NCBI RefSeq assembly: GCF_030052815.1
Contig: NC_079495.1
Span: 112,617,677 to 112,681,676 of the forward strand
Length of the DNA: 64,000 bases
Reading direction: 5' to 3'
DNA from: Hevea brasiliensis
Lineage: Eukaryota > Streptophyta > Magnoliopsida > Malpighiales > Euphorbiaceae
Shown here: piece by piece, positions 12,463 through 25,364 of the stretch
Layout of the letters: every line of letters begins with the position of its first letter
Position numbering within the stretch: position 1 is the first letter of the stretch
Translations under genes and position numbers: made by a program
Notes under the pieces: model-generated
Told to the model about the DNA's origin: nothing
The model's input: the letters and a program-made list of their open reading frames with translations, nothing else
The model's database searches: none

Positions 12463-12475
12463 TGGTATCAGAGCA
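12463..12475 (+). promoter_or_regulatory. primer-binding site of element C
   Basis: TGGTATCAGAGCA, five bases after the LTR end, matches the initiator tRNA-Met complement. Confidence 0.88.
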
Positions 12476-13705
12476 TGGTTTAGGCGTTCCTAGGCTCAGA
12501 TAAGTAGAAAGAACTAGTGTGCATACATGTATTGCATTCATAAGAGTCGAGGTGACACTGATGCAGATCTGTTTACTTTTGATTATTCAAAGTTAAGATA
12601 TGGACTCAGAGTCGCAGAAGGCATTAGAAAAAAGAAGTAGGAAACCTAGTCCATGAGGTTATAACGTAGTGACTATGTAATGTTCTCGATGTTTGTATTG
12701 TAAGCTGCAGATTACAGTACCGACATGGGATTTTTGTATAGAGCTATGTGCTTCCTCATGGTACAATAAAATGAGAATATTTGTAAGTAGTCTGTGATTT
12801 GATACAGTTACGCTCGAATAGAGTACTATTACGGGAAATAAATGTGAAAATTCTAGTCAGAAATTTAAAACTTCTAGTCAGAAATTTAAAACTTCAAAAC
12901 TAGTCTATCGAAAGACTACACTTATAAGGTAGCTAGAGTTAGTGACTCGGTTACATTAATGTGAACTACCTGTACCACAGTAATTGCTATAAGCTTAGAG
13001 ATATCAGTACGACTTATCATCCTCAGACGGATGGACAATCGAAATGAGTAATTCAGGTAAATTTTGAAACTCATTGAGTTCCTGTAAACAATAAAATGAA
13101 ATGAAATGAAATGATAATAATAACCTGTAATATGTGATAAGCCCTCGAGAATATACTGAGAACTTGTGTCATTGAATCTGAGGGGAGATGGGACAGATAC
13201 CTCCCACTAACAGAATTTGTATACAATAATAAGTGCCAAGTTAGCATACAAATGATACCCTATGAAACACTATAAGGGAAAAAGTGCAGAACACCAGTAC
13301 GTTGAACTGAGTTGGGAAAAGATATCTAGACATTGATATTGAGTCTTATAATTATTTTGATATTTTTGTCAGAAAAGAATAATGTAGGTATTTGAAAATA
13401 TATTTAGAAGTTGTAGTGCTATTCCCTATGGAAGCAAGAATAGATACCTTTCATTGATGGAGTTTTGTATGAGATAAATGCAGAATACCTAGACAAAGGG
13501 TAATTTAACAGAGTTGGAATTGGTAAAAGAGACTGAAGGACCAGTAAGAATTCCAGTATGCGAAATCAAAGAACTAATGAATAATAGACTTTCATGAATA
13601 GAAATACTAAAGGCAAAAGAAAACAATGATAGGAAAGTGAATAGAATTATGAGATAACGATAAGCTCAGTTGTTTAAATCTGATGAATTTCGAGGACAAA
13701 ATTCC
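12476..13705 (+). pseudogene. element C internal remnant with Gypsy integrase fragment
   Basis: The first ~500 bp show no recognised protein. From about 13000 the sequence reads STTYHPQTDGQS followed by a stop and VIQ, then from about 13140 a block resembling LENILRTCVIESEGRWDRYL, LTEFVYNN and GKKCRTPVRWTE. These are the C-terminal half landmarks of Ty3/Gypsy integrase (the HPQTDGQSE region and the LRACVID..G.WD block). Frames are broken. Gag, protease, RT and RNase H are missing, so most of the internal region was deleted. Confidence 0.8.
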
Positions 13706-13723
13706 TTTTTAGAGGGGAAGAGT
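13706..13723 (+). promoter_or_regulatory. polypurine tract of element C
   Basis: A T-run followed by AGAGGGGAAGAGT directly precedes the 3' LTR. This is the usual position and composition for the plus-strand primer. Confidence 0.8.
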
Positions 13724-15251
13724 TGCAACATCCTCATTTTCGTAGTTTGTACGTCCTACTGTTCCGACGGCTAATGTCTGTCACAGAAAGTCGGAATATC
13801 TAGAACTACACTTCGGTGATAGTAAACATGCATAAAATGATGAAATAAATAAAAAAAAATACAAGAAAAATTAAAGAAAAATAAAAGAGAGAAAATGAAA
13901 CTAGGTTAAACGAGCCGAACCCGTAGCGATGGGTGACCACACCAGGAAGTTACGGCAATGACTGTTAACTGGCCCTGGATCGCAGAGAACTTGGGGAAAT
14001 ATTTAATTAAAGGTCTACTGAGGTGTAATTGACATTGAAAATGCCAAAGAAAAATTAATAAGTTAGTATAAATGAAAAATGAAAATTTAAGAAATCGGCG
14101 GTACAAGGAGTAAATCGGTAGCACCGAAAAAGTCCGAATTTAACTCGAAGAGGGGCATTTTGGTCATTTGACATTTAGAGTTGCCTTTTGACCTAAATGT
14201 CCATTAAAAATAAGTAGTATTAAATTTTGGGAACCCCATGAAAAAGGAAATTAAATGTGTAATGAAAATTAGGAAAAATATGGGGTTTAATTTAAATATT
14301 ATATAGTTTAATTATTATATTAGTAAACTTTACTTAGTGGACACTAAGTGGCACTATATAAAGACACCTAAGGAGCAGAATTTTCCCACTCACTTCATCA
14401 CTTTCATCAAGCTCCTCTCCCATTTCCGAATTGAAGCTCTCAAGTGTCCTCCATGGACGTCCATGAAGCAAGCTCCATTTCCCTACCTTTAAGCTATTAT
14501 TTCTTCAAATTCCCTTCATGAAAAATGATCCTTGCACCATGGGCAACATATAGGCAGCAAAAAGGAGAGGAAATTCCAAGAATTTTTCAAGCTCAAGTTG
14601 AGGTTAGTGCTAGTTTTTCTTCCATTGCTTAATTAAAGTTTGTATTGAGGTTATGGTGAGTAGTTTGGTTTAAAATTTAAGGAATTGAGTGAGTATTTGG
14701 TGTGTGTAATTCTTGGCAGCCATGAAAAGGGAAGGTAAGTGAATTATTCTTATATGTAATTGATGGTGTTTGATGGGAATTAGTGTAGATTAAAGTAATT
14801 TGTGATGCTAGTAAGTTAATCTCATGTGTAACTTGTGATTGAGCTTTTGAAATGGGGATTTGTATTGTTGCTTCATTTTGGGTAGCCATGAAAATATGGG
14901 AGATTGATTATCTCATGAATTTAATTGATGTTTTGGGATGTTGATAAGTAAGCAAATGAGGGTTACACTTGGATTGATGAAAATACTTGTGCTAGAAATT
15001 GATTGAATGTGAATTGTTGAATTAGAACATTTGAATTAAGGATTTAAAAGTGGGACTTTGATGCTTTAGTAAACTGCCATGTTGGGTAGCCTTAAATATC
15101 ATGAATTTGTGTGTGAGTTTATGAAATTTATTAATGAAATATGATGGTGTTGAATGGTGGGCAGTTTGTGTAATTGCCATGGAAGTGTATGTGTAATATA
15201 AGTGTTGATGTACATTGAATTTGGGTTAAAGTAAATGTTAAACATTAATGA

Positions 15252-18249
15252 TGTCACACGTATACCTAATGAATTACCAACTATTAAATACACTACAAGG
15301 GATTTTCAAAACTTTGTGTTAAAAACCTTTAATATGTATTTGCAAATCTCAACTCCAATATATTTCTCAACACAACATATTTCTCAATTCAAATCCATAG
15401 TGATTTTTCAAAGTGAGATACAAGAAATATAATACAAAACTATTTAAGTAAATGAAATCTCCGATTTACATTCACGATAATTTACATTTAATTACATACC
15501 AAAATATTTTACAAGAGTTTCTATACAACTGCTCAAATAATTTACATACATATTATTACATGCTTACATCAAAACCTATGTACATGGGTATATCTATGAT
15601 AAATGTATCCTCAAAGCAACTTAATCAACTATAATTTAAAACATAGTACAATATACATTGACAAATTTAAATAATTTGAGAATATCAAATTTCACAACTC
15701 AAAATATTCATTGCCAATAATGTAAATCATTTGTATAAATAACTTTGATCACAAAATTCAATTTATCAAATCATGACTATCCCTTTAAGTAATTCCAACA
15801 AAATCAATTATACAATAACCATAATTGAAATCACAATTTCTTACCATTCAAAAGCCATTCTGTATCTCAAAAATCAATCTTTATCTCACTAATATGCAAG
15901 ACTAATCCGAAAGGGCCATATTATTGATGATTCTAACTCCTATGTGGGAGGAGGTCGAATCGATTCTAACTCCATCACAATAATGAATCTCGATAAAATA
16001 AACTTAGATCTAACGTAATCAAAACACAACTAACTCCATTGTCTTCTCAACAAATGAGACATCTATAGTGAGATATAAAACAATATCACAATCCTTTTAA
16101 TGAGCATAAATCACAATATAATTCGATTCAAATTCAATTCCAATATCCAATAATTTTTATGCTCATCACAATTCAAATCATAAATTTGCATTTTCCCATG
16201 AAAATTACCTTCACAATTCAAAACATGTTCTATCACAATTTTCCAAAACATAATTTGTTCAATCCATAACAATGCTTAATACTTGTGGAAATACCATTAA
16301 TTCATACATACTATAACAATTTTCAATAATCATTGAATTAAATCCAATGCTTGTTAAACATAATACATAAGAAAAATATGTCATTTAATCATATGAAATA
16401 TTCAAAGTAAAGAACTCAATTATTCACTTAATCACCTAATATGTAAATTAGATTTTAGTGTTGTTAATATGTCACATTTGATAGGGTTTTAGGTTTGGTA
16501 TGTTTAACACTAGTTTGACCTAACGGACGATCTAGTTTCAAAACTACAAACTTGTAGATTTAGGTCTTATGGAGGTCAATCCAGTTAAGTAGACCAAGTT
16601 ATGGTCATTACACTCTTGCTGGTCAAATGGTACCATTTTAGGTCAATTTTAGGTCAAATTGGTCAATTCTGGTTAAGTTGTTTGACTTGCTTATGGTCAT
16701 TTCTGGGCTTTGGTGTCTTCATAAGACTTGTAGGTATGGGTCTTAACTATTCTTGGTCAAAATTTCAGGTCAATTGGACCTGGTTTGAGTGAGTTATGGC
16801 CTAAACACTCACTGCTGCCCAATTGGTCATTTTTCAGGTCCTAATTGCAACTAATCAGAATTTGTCAAATTTTTAGGTCACCTTGCAAGCAGAATTTTGG
16901 CATGGTTTCTCAATGAAAGTTGGCACATTTTGTGCCTAGTTTCACCTCAAATTGGTCTCATACCAATTGAGGTTACACATTCAAGGTTATAGGCTAAAAT
17001 ATACACTGCCCTCAATATGCATTTCACACCCCAACTTCAAACACACACTTACCTTTGCCATTTGTTTAAACTGTTTTGCACATTACCAAAAGCATTTTCT
17101 ACATTACATTAGCATTATTTTGGGTAGATTCCAATCACCCTCAACACACCAAATATCATTCACAATTACAATTTCTAAGTACCATTACAAACACACCTAA
17201 ACATTACAAACTTTACATACACCTTACAATGTTAATTTACATACATATCATCAATCCTTCTAGGTCAATATTCTGCCCACACTTCCTTCAATATATACCA
17301 TTACTCAAGTGTCCACAAGCTGCCACAAACCATTCTTCAACATCACATTGCCGTCCCATATACCAATTCCCATCAAAGTGCATAATTCACCATATAAACA
17401 TGAAATAATTCACTAAGTTACTAAATCACCATGATTAACATTATTTCTCATCAATTATATGCACAAATACCTCATCAAAAACGTGACTCATGGCTGTCCA
17501 AAATGAAAACAACAATAACCCTTCAAACTCAAAATTTTCCTTCACCAAGCTAACACCCATAACATGAACATAAACTTTAACAAAGAATTTCTCAAAAATG
17601 CAAACTTACCTTTAATTGTAACTTGCTAAACCTTCACCAAACTTCTCAAAATTGGTATCAATATCTTCCTTGTGGTGTGTAGACCATTTTTCATGAAGCT
17701 ATCAAAGTGATTGGAGTTGAAAATGGGTGCATGGGAGCTTGAAGAAAAAACGTTAATGGTGGCTTTCTTTTCTTTCTCAAAGGTTTAATGGAATGAGGAA
17801 GATGACCTTTGAGTGGGAATAATCTGCCCACTTATGAAGTAATTTAATCATTTTAATGTTCTTAGTGGTCCACTAAAGAATTTAAGTCATATTTTATGTT
17901 AAATTCCCACTTATTCCACATTTAACCCATGATTTTTGCTATTTACTTTAGGTACCACTAAACTAATTTTTCATTTTATTTTCTAAGTGTAATACTATTT
18001 ATTTTTAATGGACATTTAAGTCAAATGTCAAATGACCATAATGCACTTTTCTTTGTACTAATTATTTAATTTTTCTTTAATCTTTCTAATGAGATTTATA
18101 CTTCAATAAGGTTCTATTTAAGTCCTAAAAATATTTTTCACATTTCTTTGCTATTATTTTTCCTTTGTTTTTCTTGTATTTTTTTCTTGTATTTCATTAT
18201 TTTATGTCTCCTCCTCGTGTCAAAGTGTAGTTAACTTTGGGGTGTTACA
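15252..18249 (-). mobile_element. solo LTR D (3.0 kb), minus orientation
   Basis: It is bounded by TGTCACACG at the left and GGGGTGTTACA at the right, with exact TSD AATGA (15247-15251, 18250-18254). The 5' LTR of C has the uninterrupted site near 9741-9745. Terminal sequences resemble F and A (minus strand: TGTAACACCCC start, ATTCATTAGGTATAC near the end, GTGTGACA terminus). It lacks the hairpin block and other segments, so it is a shortened copy. No coding sequence was seen; the open frames inside are AT-rich chance frames. Confidence 0.88.
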
Positions 18250-18681
18250 AATGATGTATTGTGTGCATTGAACACTTGAGTGTTCTGCCCAAAATGCTTG
18301 CTAGAATTGTGTACAATATATATAGAAGTGCCATGATTAAATGTTGAAGTATTGGAAGGAGGAGGATTGTCAAAATTGGAAGTGTGATGTTTAAATGTAG
18401 GTTGTGTATGTTGGTAGCACCTAAATTAGGTCATAAGTGAAAAATTGTGATCCCAATTGGTATGAGGCCAATGGGGAGTGAAACTAGACACCAAATAGGC
18501 CAACTTTCATGGAGAAATGTTGCCAAAATTTTGCCTAGAAACTGACTTTAAAAATGACCAAATTCGAAATGGCAACCTTGCAACCCAGATTTTTTACTAT
18601 ATAAATAGTAGTCATTAGGATGGCCATAACTCACTCAAAACAGGTCCAATTGACCTAAAATTTTTACCATGGATAGCTTAG

Positions 18682-19150
18682 ACATAAAGCTACAATTCTT
18701 ATGAAGAAAGCAAAGCCCAGAAATGGCCAGAACCAAGTCAAATAGCTTGCACAAGTTTAGGTACCAAAACTGCTAGAACTAAATGTGACATAAAATTGAC
18801 CAAATTTTATATTAAAGGTGCAATCTATCCAGCTTTAGTAAATTTATCATATCTTGGTCTATACAACTCAGAATGACCTGAAATTTTGCCAAAAGTTCAA
18901 TAAGACATAGAGCTACAATTCTTATGAAGACACCAAAGCCTAGAAATGGCCAGAACCAAGTCAAATAGCTTGCACAAGTTTGGGTACCAAAACTGCCAGA
19001 ACTAAATGTGACCTAGAATTGGCCAAATTTTACAGTAAAGGTGCAATCTGTCCAGCTTTAGTAAATTGACCATATCTTAGTCTATACAACTCAGAATGAC
19101 CTGAAATTTTGTCCAGAGTGCAATAAGACATGGAGTTACAATTTTGCTTC
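18682..19150 (+). repeat. 223-bp tandem repeat in 3' LTR of C (2 units plus partial)
   Basis: The landmark recurs at 18682 and 18905, and a truncated form at 19128, exactly 223 bp apart. It is the same unit as at 10171-10860 but one copy shorter. Confidence 0.88.
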
Positions 19151-19733
19151 TTTGACCAGAAGCTAAAACCTAAGAGAAATAGGACTTTAAGCTAGACCAA
19201 TCTAGCACACAAAAATTGAGAATTTGATATTTACATACAATGATGCTTGAAGCAATTTGGCCATGAATGCCAACTTGTAAAAATGGTAAATTGTACTATT
19301 TTGGAAGCATATTGAATTATGAATTGTGACATGTTGATACTAGAATCAACTTATGCATGATGTATAAAAAGGTCAACATTTTCATTGACTAGTGAATTAT
19401 ATAATGACCAGTAAACCTTAAAAATAAAGAAATAAATATTTAATCTTGTAATATGCCCTAGTTTGCCTAGTTGAATAGTTTGGATAGGTTGGCATGCCAA
19501 TAGGATTCTGACAGCTGTTCTGTAAATGGCTTTACGTCATATTGTGTTTTATAGCTTATTACTCCATACTATGATTTTAATAGTCTATGGCTATACAGAT
19601 TGTGTTATTATACTCGGCTTAATGCCTGATTGATTATATGGCTTTTTAGCCACACTGTTTGCACACCGGGAGATATTATGATTTATTTCTTTCTTTATTT
19701 ATATATATTATTTCTTGTTATACTATTGCACCA

Positions 19734-19785
19734 CTAAGCAGAAATGCTTAGCGCGATGGAATTGCTTCCTCTCGCAGGTACTGAA
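19734..19785 (+). promoter_or_regulatory. LTR hairpin and putative 3' splice site (3' LTR of C)
   Basis: The stem CTAAGCA/TGCTTAG (19734-19751) is followed by a pyrimidine-rich run ending CTCGCAG and then GTACTG. Corresponding sites in other families end GTGTAG (G), GTCGCAG (B) and GTCACAG (F). The spacing and AG are kept while the surrounding sequence differs. Confidence 0.55.
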
Positions 19786-20432
19786 GGTAAAACCAGTAGA
19801 CTACCGACTGAGATTTTTGGAGTCCAGATCTGCAGAAGTGTCAGAAGAGTTCAAGATTGTCACCTCCTCAGCAATGCATGTAGATAGGGCTCATTTTAAG
19901 CATGTTTTATAATCTGTACATTATAACTACTGCTATTATTGTAATGTGAATTAGTAATTGTAATTTCATTTGTCTATCCTTTATTTAATAAATTTATGTA
20001 CTTAATTGGCAAATTTGTATAAGTTAATGAAATATAAGAATTCTGATATTTAAATTGATTATCTAATCATAATAATTCTGAATGAGATTGAGTTTGAGAA
20101 ATTTTGAGATTGAATCTGAGTTTGAGAAACTGATGAGAATGCTTTGAGATAATCTGAGTTATGAATTTGAGCATATATTGAAATTGTTTTTGGCAGGTTC
20201 AGAAGAACTGTTAGTCCAGATTATAGCCGGCACTCTGCCGGATTATAGTTAAAATTTTTGAAATTTCCAAATTAATTAAATTTTGATCAAAGTAAAAATA
20301 GCCTAAACCTTAAATAAAGTTTTTGAATAAATAAATTAAGAACTGTAATGAAATCAGATAAGATCAGGTGCTTCGGCACTCCGTGTGATACGCCTTGCTT
20401 GGCTACACTGTAGACGGGTGAGGGGTGTTACA

Positions 20433-20978
20433 GGTCTACCATAAAAGTTTTGGGGATATTCTATTTCACATGCTACTTACATTATTAATGTTTTACCTAC
20501 TGTTGTCCTCCATTGGAGAAGTCCTTATGAAGTGTTACATCACAAAACTCCTGATTATAATATCCTCAAAACCTTTGGTTGTCTTTATTACAGTACCAAT
20601 ATTAGTCCTTCCAAAAATAAGTTTGGTCCTAGAGCTATTAAAAGCATTTTCTTGGGACATGCTACAAGTTATAAAGGTTTTAAACTCCTAAATTTGCAAA
20701 CACAACTGGTTTACATATCCAGAGATGTTAAATTCCATGAAGACATATTTCCCTATAAGCATGTAGATACCTCATCCCCACAAGTTCTATGTCCAATTCC
20801 TATGTCAATAGATGAATTTCCTACACCTTCAGATGACACTTCACCCAAACAACTTACATAGCCTTCCCAGTCCATCATACCATCTCCTAGTCCTCCTGCG
20901 GTTCCTAGAAAAAGTTCTAGAGTCCATTCCAGACCAACTTGGTTAAATGACTTTATGGCAAGTATAACTTTTGATTGG
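20433..20978 (+). pseudogene. Copia E1 integrase C-terminal part, interrupted by E3
   Basis: After element C the pol gene resumes: ATYIINVLPT, then SPYEVLHHKTPDYNILKTFG, CLYYSTNISPSKNKFGPRA, IFLGHATSYKGFKL and VYISRDVKFHEDIFPY, which are standard Copia integrase C-terminal landmarks. The linker PSPPAVPRKSSRVHSRPTWL then leads towards RT. A stop follows P near 20440 and another lies near 20861. The frame is cut at 20978 by the LTR of E3, so the Copia RT, RNase H and 3' LTR must lie beyond the right edge of the window. Confidence 0.88.
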
Positions 20979-21435
20979 TGTTAGCTGTGAAATAGCTTCC
21001 GCAAGTGCATGGGTCAAAGTAGTATAGTTTAAAAAAAAAAAAAATCGTTTCCACAGGGAATTGTGCTTAAATTGGAATTAAAGGAATAAGCTAATTAGAA
21101 TGGTAAAATTTAAAGATATTAAAAATGAAATTTAAAATTAAAATTGGTATTTGAGGAATTTAAGCTAAATCAAATAATTAATTAAATTAATTAGACTAGA
21201 TTACCAAAATTTAAATTGAAATTGCTAATTATGAAATCGAGAGGAATTTAAATCTAAATTCAATAAAAATTAAAGTGATTCTAGAGATAGAGTTTTCAAT
21301 ATTGTTTGCATATGGTTTATCCCCAATTTAGTCAAACACATGAAAATTATCATTTTGAGGGAAATCAATTCTTAGTTCTTTGAAACCTTTTTCAAGCATT
21401 TCAAAGCTGGTATTCATCAAATCAAACCCTGTTTT
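20979..21435 (-). repeat. E3 3' LTR, terminal part
   Basis: It starts TGTTAGCTGTG on the plus strand (element end ...CAGCTAACA). It includes the CCGCAAGTGCATGGGTC signature near the LTR end, shared in diverged form by E2. The sequence is interrupted at 21435 by E2 and resumes at 36287. Confidence 0.78.
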
Positions 21436-21808
21436 TGATGGGTCCCAACCGCAAGTGCACGGGTCGTACAAGTAATATAGAAATGATATCGTTCCCACGA
21501 GGAGTTGTGTTAATGATTGAATTTTTGATATAAAAATTGACTAATTTGAACTATTTTTGAAATTAAAGCAATAAATTGATAATTATTGAAGTGTGAAATC
21601 TATATGTGCAAAATTAATAATCTATTCAACAATGTAATGATTTAACTAAATTTGTATCAAATTAAAATATGCAAATTGAAATATGGTAAGATTTAAAATG
21701 ACAAGTAATTAAATTCGATTAGAAATTAACAATGATAAAAGAGGCGATTCCGGAGTTCGGGAGTTCATATTCAAGCTATTTTGAGATTTTTTAATTGGTT
21801 ACCCAATT

Positions 21809-24800
21809 GTAACACCCCCGTTTACATAGCCTGGTAGATTTCACTGTTCCGGTGACCGGTGTCGGTCCGGACAATTAAGGGGATTAGAACCACACTTAAG
21901 ACAACTAGAGAAGCTATAAACACAAATAATTAGTAATGTCCAATTAGTTAAGTATAAACATGAAAAAACAGAATATAAGAAGTTAAACGAGCCGAGAGTC
22001 ACAGCGATGTGTGACTTTCTCGGGAACGACTGCGAAGTCATTTTAAACTCAAATTTCGAACCGTAAAAAGTGACGCTGCGGTCCTTAGGACCCTTATAAA
22101 CACAGTGGAAAAGAGAAAATCACGAAAAAGAACTGTTAAGCCAGTCAAATAATTAGGTCAGGGAGCTAGAAGAAATATAGAATTAATTGCAAACCGGGAT
22201 GAACCAGCGAGGGGCAATTTGGTCAATTAACCCCGAGAGCTGACTCCTGACCTAACTGTCAAATAAAATCAGAGAAAAGAAAATTTTAGAGTCGGGAATA
22301 AAATTAAAGAACTAATAGAAAAAAAAAGAAAGAAAAAAAAAGGTTGGAAAAAGGTTATTACATCATGCATGACATCATGCATGATGCAATAAACCTAATA
22401 TTTAAATAATTGAAAATTTGGGGATAAATCTTAATAATTAAAAGACAAAATAAAAAGAAAAAAAATTGGTTTCTTTTTTTCATTTCCGTCAACTCTCATC
22501 TCCTCTCTCATCTCTCTCATTTTTTTAACCTCCTCCATTGAAGCTCACTAAAAAGCTTCTTAAACCCAAGATTTGAGCCATAAAATTTATAAGTTTCTTA
22601 ATTAAAACTTGTAGTTGAGTCTTGTTAAGAAGATTGGAAAGATAAAAATTGAAAGAAGCTTGAAGAATCAAGAAGTTGGAAAGCTCCATTTGAGGTAAGC
22701 TCTCTTCCTTAATTTTGATTGAATTATAAGTATAGAAGTAAGATGAAAGTGGTTAGAAATACATGAAAACATGCAAAATCATGCCTATCTAGAACCCTAG
22801 GAATTTTGGCCAGCAGCAAACTAATGTTGAAATGGGTAATTTTGATACAAATAATGAAGTGGTTAAGTGTAAGTGAGGGTATGAGTACTAAAAATGCATT
22901 TAGAAATCAACAAGTGAGTAAGATATGAAAGTTAGGGTTTGGACCTAGGGTTTGGGAGGCAAAATTGTGAGAAATTGGTAAATGATATATTTGACCTAAT
23001 GTGAAGTGAAAAATGGTCATTTTTGACCAAATGAGGTGTGTTAGAAGTGTTGGAATTAAAAGCCAATTTGGATTGGATAAGGTCATGTGCTGGAAGCATG
23101 ACCAAAATTTCCTTTGAGGGACCAAAAATAAAATTTTACAAGTCCAATGGATATGGGACCAATTGGGGATGAAAATAAGCACTAAATGATACAATTTTTA
23201 TTTAGGAAGCCTGCCCAAAAAGTGACTAAAACCTAGTGAACAAAGTGACCGAAGTTGAGAAATCGCAGGCTGCCCTGCACAACCTGACCAAATGAATAGT
23301 ATTGTTCATTTGGTCATAACTCGAGCTAGACAGGTCAAAATGACATGAAATTTTACCAGTGGTTAGATAAGATATAGACCTAAAACTTTCATGAAGAACA
23401 CCAACCCAAATTATGCCATTAACCCAATCAAATTACTGAGCCAAGTTGGGTCACTGAATCTGCAGACTGCAGATTTTCCATTTGAACAGTAAAGTTTCAA
23501 TGGCTATAACTCTCTCTAGAAAACTTCGATTTAGGTGATTCTTGAACCGATGGAAACCTAAGATATAGTAGAACATTTCATATGAAGAAAATTAGACCAA
23601 ATTATGGACTTAACTTGATCAAATTGCTGAACAAATTTGGAGCAACAAATCTGCAGAACCAAATTCTGCAGCATGAACAGTAAACATAATTTGCTTATAA
23701 CTTGAGCTACAAAACTCCAATTGGGGTGATTCAAAAAGGAGAATAAACTTAAGACAATAGGGAACATTTTCTATGAAGAAAGTTTTGCCAAATTCCAACA
23801 GTAAACTGACCAATAAAACAGTACAATTAGGGACACCAAAACTGAAAATTTGGCCATTTTGCCTAAAAGACCTAAGTTTTGAGAAAATGACTAAAACCAA
23901 CAAGTTTAGTAACCAAAATGTGATATGTGGGTGAAGTTGGAGTTCCCATACCTATTAAGCCTTAGAAAGTCAACAATTTGACTTGAATAGTATAGTGAAT
24001 AGTAACCCAAAACACAAAATTTCGAGAACGTCGAGTTTAGCACCTTAGAGCTAGGTAAAAATGAGGCTAAATTTATTTTGGATTTATGTTAAGTTCTAGT
24101 ACTGAAATATTATAAAATTGTATGTTTCAGTTAAAAAGAATACCGGGAAGGAAGCCGAGGAACCAAATCAAGGCCAAGAGGCGACTCGCTTGAGGTTTGT
24201 GCACAACATATACTTTTTATAATTATCTTCTGCATACTGTTTTGAATAATGTGAAATATTGAATTATGGCATTCTTATGATGTTTGATTTAAATTGTGAA
24301 AGTTATTGTGTATATTTGAAATGACAATGTTTAGCAAATTGTTAAGATAAGTTTTGAAACCACTGTGTCATGACCATATATTTGAACACCTCACTAGCAC
24401 GACTAGTGGGGATAATTAGTTTCGAATTTTGATTCCTTCTCTGGAGAAGTGTTGAGGTGTGCCAGTAGAAGAGGATGTGAATGGATATCCATATATTTGA
24501 GCTAGCTAGCCTTGTGATGTGATTTCTCTTTAGCCTCTGGCTATTGAGATTCTATTTGTTTCGAATGGCATAATCTAACTGTGGGTTTTATGAAATGTGA
24601 TTTGATACTTCAAAATGAAATTGTTTGGGATTAAAACCTCATAAATTATGTTTTGTGTTTAACTCGCATGCTCAGTTCAAATTTTGAATAAATGTGATTT
24701 AAGTTTTGCATAAAGATTATTTTAGTATGTTGTGCACCACTGAGTCCTAGTACTCAGCGATAGCTTTTATTGCTGTCGCAGATTTAGAGACTAGAGGAGC

Positions 24801-25364
24801 AGCAGACTGAGCTGCTAAAGATTGAGGATCATTTAGCTTGAAGTCTTCGGGTATAATTTATACCCTAACTGTAAATATTTCTTTTGATGTATATATTGCA
24901 CATAAATGTATGGACATGTAAAAATGGGTCTTGAGCAGTTTGTATAAAATTTGTATAAAGTTGTAATATATATTGTAGTTTGAAATTCTCTTAATGTAAA
25001 TTTTGTAATGATGTATCTAAATTATTTTGTTTCTAATGAAATATGAATAGAACTATTTTATTTAATTTGAATGAAATGGATTGCTAGTATTTTGATGATC
25101 ATTGGATAGTGGATTTGAAATTTGAAAGTTGATAAATATGTTGAGAAATTGATTGAGATTGAGTATGAAATTGAAGCAGTTGTTGAGAAAAATTTTTAGA
25201 AGTGTTTCTAACAGTTATTTGAAGAACTGTTTTCTCAAAATACAAAGGGAACTCTGTCAAAATTTTTATAAAATTTATGGAAAACTAAAATGGACCAAAA
25301 ATATTAACTAGTTTTAATTTTAAGTAAATGTTTTAAATACTTATTAGAAAATGCTCACCACTTA
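21809..25364 (+). mobile_element. solo LTR B (A/F family), 3'-truncated
   Basis: It begins TGTAACACCCCC at 21809. It is collinear with solo LTR A (opposite strand) and F: GGTCGGTCCGGACAATTAAG-type start, ~180-bp modules, hairpins. It stops at ATGCTCACCACTT, whereas A continues ~130 bp further to GGTGTGACA. The missing end and the missing ~80 bp of host LTR indicate one deletion across the junction, with CAAA shared by both sides at 25366. No coding sequence. Confidence 0.85.
24740..24865 (+). promoter_or_regulatory. conserved double hairpin and putative 3' splice site in LTR B
   Basis: Stem CTGAGT/ACTCAG at 24740-24757 after GCACCA, a pyrimidine run ending GTCGCAG at about 24780, then GGGTATAA-T-TTATACCC at 24849-24865. 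Same order and spacing as in A and F. Confidence 0.55.

Larger units (their letters stand above)
8215..20432 (+). mobile_element. Ty3/Gypsy element C, giant LTRs, internally deleted
   Basis: It begins TGTAACATCC, ends GGGGTGTTACA, and has the exact TSD GGTCT at 8210-8214 and 20433-20437. Structure: 5' LTR 8215-12457, primer-binding site 12463, internal region of only ~1.27 kb, purine tract about 13706-13723, 3' LTR 13724-20432 (itself carrying solo LTR D). The internal remnant has integrase C-terminal similarity only, so it is non-autonomous. It is inserted in the integrase gene of E1. Confidence 0.9.
13724..20432 (+). repeat. 3' LTR of element C, split by solo LTR D
   Basis: It starts TGCAACATCC (one base change from the 5' LTR) and ends GGGGTGTTACA at 20432. 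It is collinear with 8215-12457 apart from the D insertion (15252-18249), one missing 223-bp unit, a ~395-bp deletion near 19676, and a retained ~75-bp block at about 19771-19845. The hairpin is at 19734-19751. Net length without D is about 3.7 kb. Confidence 0.9.

Noticed and set aside
16952..17408. Two overlapping open frames in solo LTR D
   Set aside because: Low-complexity composition inside an LTR, no homology recognised, frames overlap each other.
19715..19912. 65-codon frame in the 3' LTR of C
   Set aside because: Lies in LTR sequence; the matching 5' LTR lacks ~75 bp of it. Conservation with G is better explained by shared LTR structure.
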